Shown here: positions 17,754-27,059 of the stretch, piece after piece
How positions within the stretch are numbered: the first letter of the stretch is position 1
Layout: the number at the start of each line of letters is the position of its first letter
Source: Nocardioides terrae
GTDB lineage: Bacteria; Actinomycetota; Actinomycetes; Propionibacteriales; Nocardioidaceae
Assembly: GCF_900112345.1 (NCBI RefSeq)
Contig: NZ_FOLB01000002.1
Location: 350,943 to 414,942, forward strand
Direction: 5' to 3'
DNA: 64,000 bases
Notes under the pieces: model-generated
Told to the model about the DNA's origin: nothing
The model's database searches: none
The model's input: only the letters and a program-made list of their open reading frames with translations
Position numbers and translations under genes: made by a program

Positions 17754-18035
17754 CTACTGGTCCGCCCGACGTGCGAAGAAGGCCAGCGCTTTCCCAAGAT
17801 GTCGAGCTCTTCCTCCTTGCGGGCTAACTCCTTCTCGAGACGTTGGATCTTGTCCTTGTCCGACTCGATGCTCCCGCCAGCACGAGCAGACGCGGCATCA
17901 CGCCGATCAGCAGTCCTGACCCAGTTCGAGATCGACGTCGGCGAGATTGAACTCCTTGCCCAGGTCCATGAACGAGCGACCCTGACGGTGCAGCTCGACG
18001 ATCTGGTCCTTGAACTCCTGCGAATAGGCCGTCAT
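17754..18035 (-). pseudogene. IS3 transposase OrfA, frameshifted
   Basis: From ATG 18035 the protein begins MTAYSQEFKDQIVELHRQGR as a normal OrfA HTH domain, then stops after about 42 codons. The expected continuation, ISNWVRTADRRDAASARAGG followed by a leucine-zipper-like segment SIESDKDKIQRLEKELARKE, is in another frame starting near 17930-17935. A second shift near 17787-17793 is needed to reach GKALAFFARRADQ and the TAG at 17754. Two indels therefore inactivate orfA unless the sequence is wrong there. Confidence 0.75.
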
Positions 18036-18084
18036 CACGACACCTTCCCGTGGCCCTACAACCACTGTGGCGGTGTCCGCTCAA

Positions 18085-19188
18085 CCCGGGGAAGACCACT
18101 TCGCACCAGGCGGCGGGCATGTCGCAGCCCTCGGCCTGGCAGGTGCGCTGGTTGAGGATCATCGCCTTGACCTGGGCCGGGGTGAACAGTCGCTTCTCCC
18201 GGCCCAGGTCGAGGACCTCGCCTCTGCCGCCGAGCACGGCCGGAACGATCCCCGCGGTGCAGGCCAGCCGCCGGATCTGCGTGGCCGAGAGTGAGCCGCC
18301 GTACAGGGTGTCGCCGGCGATCAGCTCCCCGGTGGCCAGCTGCTCCCGGAGCGACGCCAGGGGGATCGTGACCAGGACGGTGGTGGCCCGCCCGCCGTGC
18401 TGCGGCAGGGTGGCCGGGTCGAGGCGCTCCAGCAGGGCACAGAACGCGGTGCCGAGGATCCGGGGATGGGGTCCCTCACCCCGCAGCTGGCCTTGTCGGG
18501 GTGAGGTGAAGGCGTCGAGGTAGGTCTTGAGCCGGGCCGCGGTGGCGTCGGGCACGACCGCGGTGATCCGGGTGGTGCCGTCCCCACCCGGCCGGAAGGT
18601 GAGCCGGGTCTTGCGTTGGGCGTCGGCCTCCTCGGCCTCCAGCTGCCGGGCGAGGACTTCGTCGGCGTGCTCGGGGTCGACGGAGTCCAGGACCCGTTCC
18701 CCCAGGATCCGCAGCTGCTTGGGGGTGTGGTGTGCGGCCAGCTCGACCAGCGCGACCTCGGCATGGGCGAGGGTGTCGGGGTCGAGGTCGTCGGGCAGCA
18801 CGTCGAGGGCGCGGGCGATCACCAGGGCCTGGTCCAGGTGCACGGCCCCGTCGGCCATCCCCGCCCGCAGGATCTCGTAGCGGCGGTCCAGCGCTTCGGC
18901 CAGCCGCTGCTCGGCCCGGGCGGTCCGGATGTCACGGTGGTTGTGCGCCACCTGCCACGCCGCGACATCGCGGGCGGCGTCGGTCTGCGCGACCGCTGCC
19001 GCGGCCGCCATGACTCGCAGCTCCAGCTCGTCGAGCTGGGCGCGGGCAGCAGCGATCCCCTCCATCGCCACCGCCTGCACAGCCGGCTCCATGAACGTCG
19101 GGTTCACGCCGGCGACGTCCTTCAACCGGGCCCGCACATCGGCCACAGCCCCGAGCACGGGATGTGTGGCGGCGGGTTGGGCGGACAT
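18085..19188 (-). pseudogene. 5' portion of DUF222/HNH (13E12-repeat type) gene, interrupted by IS3
   Basis: About 368 codons from ATG 19188 encode the DUF222 domain (MEGIAAARAQLDELELRVMA ... HNHRDIRTARAEQRLAEALD) and the start of the HNH region (RTCQAEGCDMPAAWCE), where the IS3 element intervenes. The HNH histidines lie in the fragment at 16699-16869. Proteins of this family are multi-copy in actinobacteria and some M. tuberculosis 13E12 genes are LexA-regulated; a near-perfect SOS box lies at 19227-19242. The product would now be a truncated protein with an IS-encoded tail lacking the nuclease site. Confidence 0.88.
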
Positions 19189-19226
19189 GGCGGGCGGCTT
19201 CCGAGAGGACCGATGAACTACATCGA

Positions 19227-19242
19227 TCGTACACCTGTTCGA
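19227..19242. promoter_or_regulatory. LexA (SOS) box upstream of DUF222/HNH gene
   Basis: TCGTAC-ACCT-GTTCGA matches the actinobacterial LexA site TCGAAC-N4-GTTCGA at 15 of the expected positions (one mismatch in the left arm). It lies 39 bp upstream of the interrupted DUF222/HNH start on the minus strand. SOS control of 13E12-type genes is known in mycobacteria, which strengthens the call. Confidence 0.75.
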
Positions 19243-19444
19243 ACGATGACGGAAGAGTCTGAAGCGACTGTTTCCGCAGGTCAGAGCCGCTTGGCATCCA
19301 CAGGAACGGCATCGGTCGTGGACGGGACCTGGCCTCTCGTGTGACGGAAGCGACCACAGAGCCGATCAGAGAGTCCGTCCGCGCCATGACCGGCTCACGA
19401 CCGACCGAAGGCCACCGACACGAGCGAGGAGGACCATAGAAGAT

Positions 19445-20461
19445 GTGACCATCCTCGACCTGGCGATCCCGGTCATCGCCGCGCCCATGGCCGGAGGTCC
19501 GACCACGCCGGACCTGGTCGTCGCGGCGAGCGAAGCGGGCGGGCTCGGGTTCCTCGCCGCGGGCTACAAGACACCAGAGGCCCTGGCGGACCACATCAAC
19601 GACGTCCGCAGCCGGACGGACACCTTCGGCGTCAACCTCTTCGCGCCCCGCCCCGTCCCGGTCGACCCGGCCGCCTATGCGGCCTATCGGGAGCGCATCA
19701 GGGCCGATGCCGAGCGACTCCAAGCCGACGTACCCGAGGTGCCACGCGAGGACGACGACGCCTGGGCCGCGAAGCTCGGCCTGCTCGTGGCCGACCCGGT
19801 CCCGCTGGTGTCCTTCACGTTCGGCATCCCGAGCGCACGCGAGATCAAGCGCCTGCGAGACGTCGGGACCATCACCGCACAGACGGTCACCACCGCCGAC
19901 GAGGCCAGGGCCGGCGCCGAGGCCGGCGTCGACCTGCTCGTCGTGCAGGCGCCGGCGGCAGGTGGGCACTCGGGCACCCTCTCCCCCGCCCGGATCCCGC
20001 GCGACCGTCCGCTCAACGACCTCGTCGCCGAGATCGCCGCGACCACCGTCCTGCCCCTGATCGCCGCGGGCGGGATCATGACGAGCGCCGACGCACGCGC
20101 CGCACTCGACCACGGAGCGAGTGCGGTCGCCGTCGGCACCGCCCTGCTTCTCGCCCCGGAAGCCGGTACGTCGGCCGCGCACCGAGACGCCCTGCTCGGC
20201 CCCGACCGCGGGCCGACGGTGATGACGCGCGCGTTCAGCGGCCGACCGGCCCGGGCGATCCCCAACGCGTTCCTGACGGAGCACCACGAGGAGGCGCCGA
20301 GCGGTTACCCGGCGATCCACCACCTGACCAGCCCGATGCGGAAGGCGGCGGCCGCAGCGGGTGATCCCGAGCACGTCAACCTGTGGGCCGGCGCCGGCTA
20401 TCGCCAGGCCCGGGAGCGGCCCGCCGCCGACACCCTGCGCGCCATCGCCGCCGGCCTGTGA
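19445..20461 (+). CDS. Nitronate monooxygenase / 2-nitropropane dioxygenase family flavoprotein
   Basis: A 338-residue FMN-dependent TIM-barrel enzyme of the NMO family, which oxidises alkyl nitronates such as propionate-3-nitronate. Motifs present: VIAAPMAGGPTTPDLVVAAS at the N-terminus, VQAPAAGGHSGT around the flavin/substrate site, PLIAAGGIMTSADARAALDHGA and VGTALLLAPEAGTS for phosphate binding. Start is GTG 19445 with GAGGAGGACC about 12 nt upstream. It is followed after 64 bp by an acyl-CoA pathway dehydrogenase; functional linkage is not evident. Confidence 0.9.
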   Translation: MTILDLAIPVIAAPMAGGPTTPDLVVAASEAGGLGFLAAGYKTPEALADHINDVRSRTDTFGVNLFAPRPVPVDPAAYAAYRERIRADAERLQADVPEVPREDDDAWAAKLGLLVADPVPLVSFTFGIPSAREIKRLRDVGTITAQTVTTADEARAGAEAGVDLLVVQAPAAGGHSGTLSPARIPRDRPLNDLVAEIAATTVLPLIAAGGIMTSADARAALDHGASAVAVGTALLLAPEAGTSAAHRDALLGPDRGPTVMTRAFSGRPARAIPNAFLTEHHEEAPSGYPAIHHLTSPMRKAAAAAGDPEHVNLWAGAGYRQARERPAADTLRAIAAGL

Positions 20462-20525
20462 GGACGGCCCCCGTCGTACGGCCCGGCGACCAGCGGAGGA
20501 TCATGCAGACCAGAGAGGAGCACAC

Positions 20526-21377
20526 ATGATCGAGAAGGTAGGCGTCATCGGCGGCGGCCTGATGGGGTCGGGCATCACCGAGGTCTGCGCCCGCGCAGGC
20601 CTGGACACCGTCGTGGTCGAGGTGACCGAGGAGGCCGCGCAGGCCGCGCGCGCCAAGGTCACCGGCAGCCTCAGCAAGGCGCAGAGCCGCGGCAAGATCA
20701 CCGAGCAGGACGTCTCCGAGACGCTCGAGCGGATCGTCTTCACGACCGAGCTCGGCCAGCTGAAGGACCGCGACCTGGTCGTCGAGGCGGCCAGCGAGCG
20801 CGAGGACATCAAGCTCGACCTCTTCAAGCAGGTCGGCGCGCTGCTGGAGAAGGACGACGCGATCCTCGCCTCCAACACCAGCAGCATCCCGATCGTCAAG
20901 CTCGGCGCCGTCTCCGGCCGCGCCGGCAGCGTGATGGGCGTGCACTTCTTCAACCCCGCGCCGGTCATGCAGCTCGTCGAGCTCATCCCGAGCCTCACCA
21001 CCAGCCCGCAGACCATGGAGCGGATGCAGCACTTCGTCGGCGAGACGCTCGGGAAGCAGCCCATCGAGGCGACCGACCGCGCCGGGTTCGTCGTCAACAG
21101 CCTGCTGGTCCCCTACCTGCTGAGCGCGATCCGGATGTACGAGGCCGGCTACGCCTCCGCTGCCGACATCGACAAGGGCATGGTGCTCGGCTGCGGCCAC
21201 CCGATGGGCCCGCTCGCGCTCTCCGACCTCATCGGCCTCGACACGATCCGCGCGATCGGGATCTCGATGTACGACGAGTTCAAGGAGCCGCTCTACTCCC
21301 CTCCGCCGCTGCTCGACCGGATGGTCGACGCCGGCCTGCTCGGCAAGAAGAGCGGCCACGGGTTCTACGCCTACTGA
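20526..21377 (+). CDS. 3-hydroxybutyryl-CoA / 3-hydroxyacyl-CoA dehydrogenase
   Basis: A 283-residue enzyme oxidising (S)-3-hydroxyacyl-CoA with NAD(P). The Rossmann motif VGVIGGGLMGSGITEVCARAG opens the protein (quoted part: VGVIGGGLMGSGI), followed by LASNTSSIPI and the catalytic His-Glu pair in GVHFFNPAPVMQLVELI. The C-terminal helical domain contains ATDRAGFVVNSLLVPYL and GCGHPMGPLALSDLIGLD. Length and single-domain form match FadB2/Hbd of butyrate or beta-oxidation metabolism. ATG at 20526 follows GAGAGGAG; the longer in-frame start at 20361 lies inside the preceding gene. Confidence 0.94.
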   Translation: MIEKVGVIGGGLMGSGITEVCARAGLDTVVVEVTEEAAQAARAKVTGSLSKAQSRGKITEQDVSETLERIVFTTELGQLKDRDLVVEAASEREDIKLDLFKQVGALLEKDDAILASNTSSIPIVKLGAVSGRAGSVMGVHFFNPAPVMQLVELIPSLTTSPQTMERMQHFVGETLGKQPIEATDRAGFVVNSLLVPYLLSAIRMYEAGYASAADIDKGMVLGCGHPMGPLALSDLIGLDTIRAIGISMYDEFKEPLYSPPPLLDRMVDAGLLGKKSGHGFYAY

Positions 21378-21489
21378 TGGTGGTGGAGCACCGGGACGGC
21401 GTACGCCGGGCCGGGTCGCACCGCCCAGCGGTCGGGATCACACGGCGCCGAATGAGCAACCCGGCTCCAAGAGCGGGAGAATGGAGCAC

Positions 21490-21843
21490 GTGAGCTCACC
21501 GCAGCCGCCGGCCCGTCCGCGCCACCTGATGGATCCGAACAACCCGGTTCGGACCGTCAACGACCGCTCCCTGACCAACGTTCAGCGCTGGGTCGCGTCG
21601 GTCCTGGCGGTCTTCACGATCATCCACCTCGCCATCGGCATCGCCATCGCGGGCAACGTGGTCCGCGAGGACGCCACCGCCGCCCGCATCGGGCTCTGCG
21701 TCATCGCCGGAGCGTTCGGCGTCATCGCGGTGGCCGTCGGCTTCGCCATCCACGGCAAGAAGCCGCACACCTGGCCCTACGCTCCGTGGCTCCTGCTCGG
21801 CCTCCTCCCGGGCGCGGTCGGCCTCTTCTTCGCCTTGCGCTGA
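21490..21843 (+). CDS. Small two/three-helix membrane protein
   Basis: A protein of about 117 residues with hydrophobic segments around residues 32-55, 65-83 and 93-115 and a proline-rich N-terminus. No family recognised. GTG at 21490 is favoured because GAGAAT lies 7 nt upstream and GGGAGA lies 9 nt upstream; ATG 21481 is the alternative. The gene converges with the PLC-like membrane protein gene, 36 bp away. Confidence 0.6.
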   Translation: MSSPQPPARPRHLMDPNNPVRTVNDRSLTNVQRWVASVLAVFTIIHLAIGIAIAGNVVREDATAARIGLCVIAGAFGVIAVAVGFAIHGKKPHTWPYAPWLLLGLLPGAVGLFFALR

Positions 21844-21879
21844 GCCGAGTGCGCAGAGGAGAGCAGAGCCGCACAGCCG

Positions 21880-23895
21880 CTAACCGAAGCCGTTGAGCCG
21901 GTCCACGACCCCGAACAGGTCGCCCTGGTCGTAAAAGTCGACGGCGACGAAGTTCGGCAGCATCCCGCGCTCCTTGCGGCAGGCGTCGGCCCGCGTGCCG
22001 AGGACGCTGGCGGCGTTCACCCGCCCGGCGTTGGTGACCTCCGCCGACTTGTCGGTCACCCAGTGGTTGAGCAGCAGCAGCGGCGCATCCGCGTGGCCGC
22101 GGTTCAGCGCGCAGGTGTCCGGGCCGTCGATGAGCGCCGCCGGCGTGCGGAACAGGAACGGGGTGTCCTGGATCCAGTCGAAGCCCTGCAGCAGCCAGGG
22201 GTACGCCGACCCGCCGCCGTGCCGCTCCATGAGGACGACGAGCCGCTTGCCGGACTCGACCATCTGGCCGAGCGTCGGCCACGGGTCTCCGGCGACCGGC
22301 TCGTAGACGTCCGGCAGCAGACCCGCCTGCTCGATGAGTGCGGCCGTGTCCGCCGGGCTGACCTCGTCCTGCACGACGAGCGTGACCACCTCCCGCGGGT
22401 GTGCGTCGAGCCACGACCGCATCCCCGTGAGGCTTGACGCCCACGACGTCGACCCGATCTCGCACAGACCGTGGCAGAGGTAGGACTCCTGGGGGCCGCG
22501 GGGGTTCAGACCGGCCGCGCCGACGAGCCGCAGCGCGCTGGCGACCGACGAGGCGCCGAAGGCCTGGTCGGCCTCGGCGACGGCCCGGTCCCGTGCCTCG
22601 CCGACCGTGGTGACGACGCTCGGTCGGTCGGTGGCGCGTCCGTACCAGCTGTCGATGAGCAGGGCCCGGATCCCGGCGTCGAGCTGGTCGACGATGCCGT
22701 CGGGCTGCTCCGGGAAGAACCAGCCAGGCTCGCTCGCGGCAGCCATGGAGTTGTGGGTCGCCGGGAAGGCGACCTCGTCGTAGCGGCGGTCGCAGAGCTC
22801 GACGTGCCCGTTGCAGCCCTCACTGTCGGAGACGGCACGGGTGGCCTGGAGGTGGTGGTCGCCCGGCCAGGCGCCGACGACCACTCCGACCAGGAGGACC
22901 ACCGCAGCGACGAGCGCCCACGTGCGAGCGACGGGCGCGTGGGCCAGCGTCACCAGGGCCGTCCCGACCCCTCCGACGAGCAGCCCCAGACCGACCACCC
23001 ACAGCAGCGCGAGGGCCACCCGCGCCGGGTCGGTGACGAGCGCGAGCCCCAGCACGATCGCCAGCGTCGCCCAGAGCAGGGTGCGCGACCGCTCGGTGCG
23101 GGGCGCCGACACGAGGGTGAGCAGCAGGCCCACCCCCACCGTCACGGCCGCGGTGGCCCAGAAGCGGCCGGCGAGCTGGTCCCACACCGCCGCACGGACG
23201 GCGCCGTCCAGGGTGTCCCGGTCGGCGCGGCCGACCACGGCGGCGGTGAGGACGAGCAGCGCCGCCAACCCTGCACCGGCCGCGAGCATGCCGCGGCCGA
23301 CGTCGACCGCCACCGTCCGGAGGCGACGCTCGCGCGGTCCGAGCAGCCCGGGCGTGATGAGGAGGAGCAGCGCGAGGAGCGGCGCCAGCCAGGACAGCAG
23401 TCGGACCAGGTGGACGGGTGCGACGGCCGTCGTACCCCACGTGCCCGCGCCGATGTCGGAGAGCCGCACGTCCAGGTCCGCGGGGAGGGCGACCGTGCTC
23501 TGGGGAGCGAGCGCCGTGATCCCGGCGACCACGACGGCCGCGGCGTCGGCGAGCCGGAGGACGACCGGATCGTCGTCGCCGAGCAGGAGCGCGTTGTAGA
23601 GCGGCGACACGCTGCGACGGACGAGGGGGCCGAGGGCACTGCTCGAGACGACCCCTGTCGCGGTGGCCTCCACCAACGGTCGCAACGCCACCAGGTCGGG
23701 CTGCTCGCGCAGGATCCGGGTCGTGAGCAGGCGGCCGAGCTGGCGGGCCACGTCGGGATCCGTGCGCACCGCGTCCGCGTGGGCGGCGAAGCGATCGGCG
23801 TCCAGGACCTCGCGGTTGACCACCCCGGCCACCGTGCCGACCAGCAGCAGGAGGGATCCGAGGCCCAGGACGACCGTGCGCACCAGTCGAGGCAC
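21880..23895 (-). CDS. Polytopic membrane protein with extracellular PI-PLC-like (PLCXD) domain
   Basis: A 671-residue protein. The N-terminal third has a signal-anchor helix, then about five to six membrane helices (for example LLSWLAPLLALLLLITPGLL and WALVAAVVLLVGVVVGAWPG). The C-terminal about 300 residues carry the phospholipase-C X-type motif FPATHNSMAAA with the catalytic-type His, IRALLIDSWYG and LCHGLCEIG, and end LLLLNHWVTDKSAEV. Bacterial members are often predicted phosphodiesterases without demonstrated substrate. GTG 23895 was chosen since an upstream start at 24129 would overlap the divergent acyl-CoA dehydrogenase. Confidence 0.78.
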   Translation of the reverse strand: MPRLVRTVVLGLGSLLLLVGTVAGVVNREVLDADRFAAHADAVRTDPDVARQLGRLLTTRILREQPDLVALRPLVEATATGVVSSSALGPLVRRSVSPLYNALLLGDDDPVVLRLADAAAVVVAGITALAPQSTVALPADLDVRLSDIGAGTWGTTAVAPVHLVRLLSWLAPLLALLLLITPGLLGPRERRLRTVAVDVGRGMLAAGAGLAALLVLTAAVVGRADRDTLDGAVRAAVWDQLAGRFWATAAVTVGVGLLLTLVSAPRTERSRTLLWATLAIVLGLALVTDPARVALALLWVVGLGLLVGGVGTALVTLAHAPVARTWALVAAVVLLVGVVVGAWPGDHHLQATRAVSDSEGCNGHVELCDRRYDEVAFPATHNSMAAASEPGWFFPEQPDGIVDQLDAGIRALLIDSWYGRATDRPSVVTTVGEARDRAVAEADQAFGASSVASALRLVGAAGLNPRGPQESYLCHGLCEIGSTSWASSLTGMRSWLDAHPREVVTLVVQDEVSPADTAALIEQAGLLPDVYEPVAGDPWPTLGQMVESGKRLVVLMERHGGGSAYPWLLQGFDWIQDTPFLFRTPAALIDGPDTCALNRGHADAPLLLLNHWVTDKSAEVTNAGRVNAASVLGTRADACRKERGMLPNFVAVDFYDQGDLFGVVDRLNGFG

Positions 23896-23977
23896 CTGCT
23901 CAGCGTGGCGGCACCGGGCCGCGCGCGCAACCGTCGTCGAGTAGTTCCTAGGACGTCCATCTATTAGTTTGGGTGGC

Positions 23978-25144
23978 ATGCCAGCACGCCACGTCGTCGC
24001 CGCCGAGGAGACCGCCGACCTGCTCCGCCTCGTGCGGCAGATCGCGACCGACGAGCTCGCTCCGCGGGCAGCGGAGGCCGAGGCTGAGGAGGCGTTCCCC
24101 CGCGACGTCTTCCGTCTGCTCGGCCGCACCGGGCTGCTGGGCCTGCCCTACGCCGAGGAGCACGGCGGTGGTGGGGTTGCGTACGCCGACTACCTCCGCG
24201 TCCTCGAGGAGATCAGCGCGGTCTGGGCGAGCGTCGGCGTGGGCGTCAGCGTGCATGCGCTGTCGTGCTACCCGCTGGTGACCCGCGGGACGCCCGAGCA
24301 GCGCAAGCGGTGGCTGCCCGACATGCTCGGCGGCGAGCTGCTCGGCGCCTACTGCCTCTCCGAGCCGCACGCCGGCTCCGACCCCGCGGCCATGCGCACG
24401 CGCGCCGAGCGCGACGGCGAGGACTGGGTGCTCACCGGTGCGAAGGCGTGGACGACGCACGGCGGGCAGGCGGACTTCTACACCGTGCTCGCACGGACCG
24501 GCGACGGTCGCGGCGACATCTCCTGCTTCCTGGTCCCGGCGGACTCCGAGGGGCTCACCGCGGACGCGCCCGAGCGCAAGATGGGCCTGACCGGCTCGGC
24601 CACGGCGACCATGCGGCTCGACGGTGTCCGCGTCTCCGCCGACCGGCTGATCGGCGACGAGGGCGAGGGGCTGCGGATTGCGCTGGCCGCCCTCGACTCC
24701 GGCCGGCTCGGGATCGCCGCCGTCGCGACCGGGGTCGCCCAGGGCGCGCTGGACAAGGCCGTCGCCTACGCCCAGCAGCGCGAGACGTTCGGCAAGCGGA
24801 TCATCGACCACCAGGGGCTCGCCTTCGTGCTCGCCGACATGGAGGCCGCGATCCAGAGCGCCCGCGCGACGGTGCAGCACGCCGCCGACCTGCGCGACGC
24901 GGGGCTCCCCTTCGCCCGGGAGGCGTCGATCGCCAAGCTGGTCGCGACCGACAACGCCATGAAGGTGACCACCGACGCGGTCCAGGTCCTCGGCGGCGCC
25001 GGCTACACCAAGGACTTCCCGGTCGAGCGCTACATGCGCGAGGCGAAGGTGATGCAGATCTTCGAGGGCACCAACCAGATCCAGCGGATGGTCATCTCGC
25101 GCAGCCTCGACGGAGCGGATCTGGGCACGATCAGCACACGCTGA
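23978..25144 (+). CDS. Acyl-CoA dehydrogenase
   Basis: A 388-residue FAD enzyme catalysing alpha,beta-dehydrogenation of acyl-CoA. PROSITE-type motifs are present: GAYCLSEPHAGSDPAAM (flavin site) and QVLGGAGYTKDFPVERYMRE (20 residues quoted), followed by KVMQIFEGTNQIQRMVISR containing the catalytic Glu region (IFEGTNQIQ). Short-chain specificity is plausible from the Glu position but not certain. ATG 23978 is set by a TAGTTT box 7 nt upstream. It is followed within 22 bp by nhaA; no beta-oxidation partner is adjacent. Confidence 0.93.
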   Translation: MPARHVVAAEETADLLRLVRQIATDELAPRAAEAEAEEAFPRDVFRLLGRTGLLGLPYAEEHGGGGVAYADYLRVLEEISAVWASVGVGVSVHALSCYPLVTRGTPEQRKRWLPDMLGGELLGAYCLSEPHAGSDPAAMRTRAERDGEDWVLTGAKAWTTHGGQADFYTVLARTGDGRGDISCFLVPADSEGLTADAPERKMGLTGSATATMRLDGVRVSADRLIGDEGEGLRIALAALDSGRLGIAAVATGVAQGALDKAVAYAQQRETFGKRIIDHQGLAFVLADMEAAIQSARATVQHAADLRDAGLPFAREASIAKLVATDNAMKVTTDAVQVLGGAGYTKDFPVERYMREAKVMQIFEGTNQIQRMVISRSLDGADLGTISTR

Positions 25145-25166
25145 CCGCGCCTGGGACGATATCGGT

Positions 25167-27059
25167 GTGGCGTACGACGACCCGCAGACCGCGACCCCCT
25201 GGACGCACCGGGTCGCCCACGGGGTGAAGGCGTTCGCCACGGCCGAGTCCTCCGGAGCCGCGGCCCTCGTCGCGGCGGTCCTCGCGGCGCTCGTCTGGTG
25301 CTCGATCGACGCACCCGGCTACGAGTCGTTCTGGTCCACCTCGGCGTCGGTCGCCGCCGGCGGACATCACCTGGCCGAACCGCTCCGGGTGTGGGTCAAC
25401 AGCGGCCTGATGACGCTGTTCTTCCTCGTCGTCGGGCTCGAGGCACGGCGCGAGTTCGACCTCGGTGACCTGCGCGAGCGACGCCGCTTCGTGCTGCCCT
25501 GCGCCGCCGGCCTGGCCGGGATGGCCGTGCCGGTCCTCATCTACCTCCTGGTGCTGGGCGGCGGCGACAGCGCCTGGGGCATGGTGATGTCGACCGACAC
25601 CGCCCTCGCCCTCGGTCTGCTCAGCGTGGTCGGCCGCAGGCTGCCCGACCGGCTGCGCATCTTCCTCGTCACCGTCTTCGTCGTCGACGACGTGGTCGCG
25701 CTGCTCATCGTCACCATCGCCTACACCGACGAGGTGTCGGTCCGCCCGCTCGTCGTCGCCCTGGTCGCGCTCGGGCTCGTCGGTGTCGTCCGTCGGGTCG
25801 CCAACCGTCCGCTCCTCGTGCCGGTCCTGCTGCTGTGCGTGACGTGGGTGGCGCTGCTGCGCAGCGGTGTCGACCCGATCGTGCTCGGCCTGGTCGTCGG
25901 CCTGGCCACGTCGGCGTACGCCCCCTCGCGCGACGACCTGGAGCAGGCGAGCAGCCTCTTCCTCGGCTTCCGCGAGCAGCCGACGCCGGAGCTCGCCCGA
26001 GCCGCCAACGTCGGGGTCATCCGCAGCGTGTCGACCAACGCGCTGCTGCAGAGCCGGCTCCAGCCGTGGACCGGCTACGTCGTCGTACCGCTCTTCGCGC
26101 TGGCCAACGCCGGCATCTCCCTCGATCCGACCTTCCTGCGGTCCGCGCTGTCGCACTCCCTGGTGTGGGCGATCGTCGCGGCCTACGTCGTGGGCAAGCC
26201 GATCGGCGTCGTCGGCGCGTCCTGGCTGGTCGAGCGGATGACCGGCGGGTCGGTCCGGCCGGCGGTCGGCTGGACGGGCGTCCTGGGCAGCGGCACGCTC
26301 GCCGGGATCGGCTTCACCCTGTCCTTCATCGTCGCCGACATCACCCTGGCCGGCCCGCGTCTGGCCGAGGCGAAGCTCGGTGTGCTCCTCGCCGCCCTCC
26401 TGTCCACCGCGGTCTCGGTCGTGGTGTTCGCGCGCACCTCCCGCTGGACGGAGGTACGCCGGGCCCGCGCCCTCATCGGCGACGCGACCCCACTGGAGGA
26501 CCTCTGCAGCGAGGTGGACCCCGACCACGACCACGTCCGCGGCTCGGCGACCGCTCTCGTCACGCTCGTCGAGTACGGCGACCTGGAGTGCCCCTACTGC
26601 GGTCGGGCCGAGTCCGTCGTGCGCGAGCTGCTGCGCGACACCGACCTGCGCTACGTCTGGCGCCACCTGCCGCTGACCGACGTGCACCCGCACGCCCAGC
26701 TCGCCGCCGAGGCCTCCGAGGCCGCCGGCGCCCAAGGGCGCTTCTGGGAGATGCACGACCGGCTGATCGACCACCAGGACCAGCTCGAGCCGCGGGACCT
26801 GCTCGACCACGCGCGTGCCCTGGGTCTCGACGTCGACCGCTTCAAGGACGACCTCGTCGAGCACCGCCACGCCGCCCGCGTCGCTCGCGACGTCGAGTCG
26901 GCCGACCTGTCGACCGTGGCCGGCACACCGACGTTCTTCATCAACGGCCGGCGTCACCACGGCTCGTTCAACCTCGAGTCGCTGTCGGCCGCGATCGACG
27001 AGGCCCGCGCCAGGACGCTCCTGGAGGCGTCACCGCCGGTGCCCGACGCTCCCGCGTGA
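25167..27059 (+). CDS. nhaA: NhaA-type Na+/H+ antiporter fused to a DsbA/thioredoxin-like domain
   Basis: A 630-residue fusion. Residues 1-430 are NhaA with about 11-12 membrane helices; the ion-site aspartates are visible in MSTDTALALG and FVVDDVVALL. Residues 440-610 form a DsbA-like thioredoxin fold with the redox motif ECPYCGRAE and the cis-Pro region STVAGTPTFFINGRRHHGS. The architecture is known in actinobacteria, but the role of the thiol domain is unclear. It may sense redox state or help fold secreted proteins. GTG start at 25167. It ends before hairpin copy B, which lies in the convergent gap. Confidence 0.93.
   Translation: MAYDDPQTATPWTHRVAHGVKAFATAESSGAAALVAAVLAALVWCSIDAPGYESFWSTSASVAAGGHHLAEPLRVWVNSGLMTLFFLVVGLEARREFDLGDLRERRRFVLPCAAGLAGMAVPVLIYLLVLGGGDSAWGMVMSTDTALALGLLSVVGRRLPDRLRIFLVTVFVVDDVVALLIVTIAYTDEVSVRPLVVALVALGLVGVVRRVANRPLLVPVLLLCVTWVALLRSGVDPIVLGLVVGLATSAYAPSRDDLEQASSLFLGFREQPTPELARAANVGVIRSVSTNALLQSRLQPWTGYVVVPLFALANAGISLDPTFLRSALSHSLVWAIVAAYVVGKPIGVVGASWLVERMTGGSVRPAVGWTGVLGSGTLAGIGFTLSFIVADITLAGPRLAEAKLGVLLAALLSTAVSVVVFARTSRWTEVRRARALIGDATPLEDLCSEVDPDHDHVRGSATALVTLVEYGDLECPYCGRAESVVRELLRDTDLRYVWRHLPLTDVHPHAQLAAEASEAAGAQGRFWEMHDRLIDHQDQLEPRDLLDHARALGLDVDRFKDDLVEHRHAARVARDVESADLSTVAGTPTFFINGRRHHGSFNLESLSAAIDEARARTLLEASPPVPDAPA

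Larger units (their letters stand above)
16870..18084 (-). mobile_element. IS3-family insertion sequence, about 1.2 kb
   Basis: Transposase frames on the minus strand are bounded by imperfect terminal inverted repeats, TTTCACGGACA (16871-16881) and TTGAGCGGACA (complement of 18074-18084), with 8 of 11 matching. CCCGG flanks the element on both sides (16865-16869 and 18085-18089), a plausible 5-bp target duplication. The element splits a DUF222/HNH gene. Exact ends are uncertain by a few bases. orfA is frameshifted, so autonomous transposition is doubtful. Confidence 0.85.

Noticed and set aside
21880..24129. Upstream start at 24129 for the PLC-like membrane protein
   Set aside because: It would overlap 150 bp of the divergent acyl-CoA dehydrogenase, and the added residues are Ser/Arg-rich shadow sequence.
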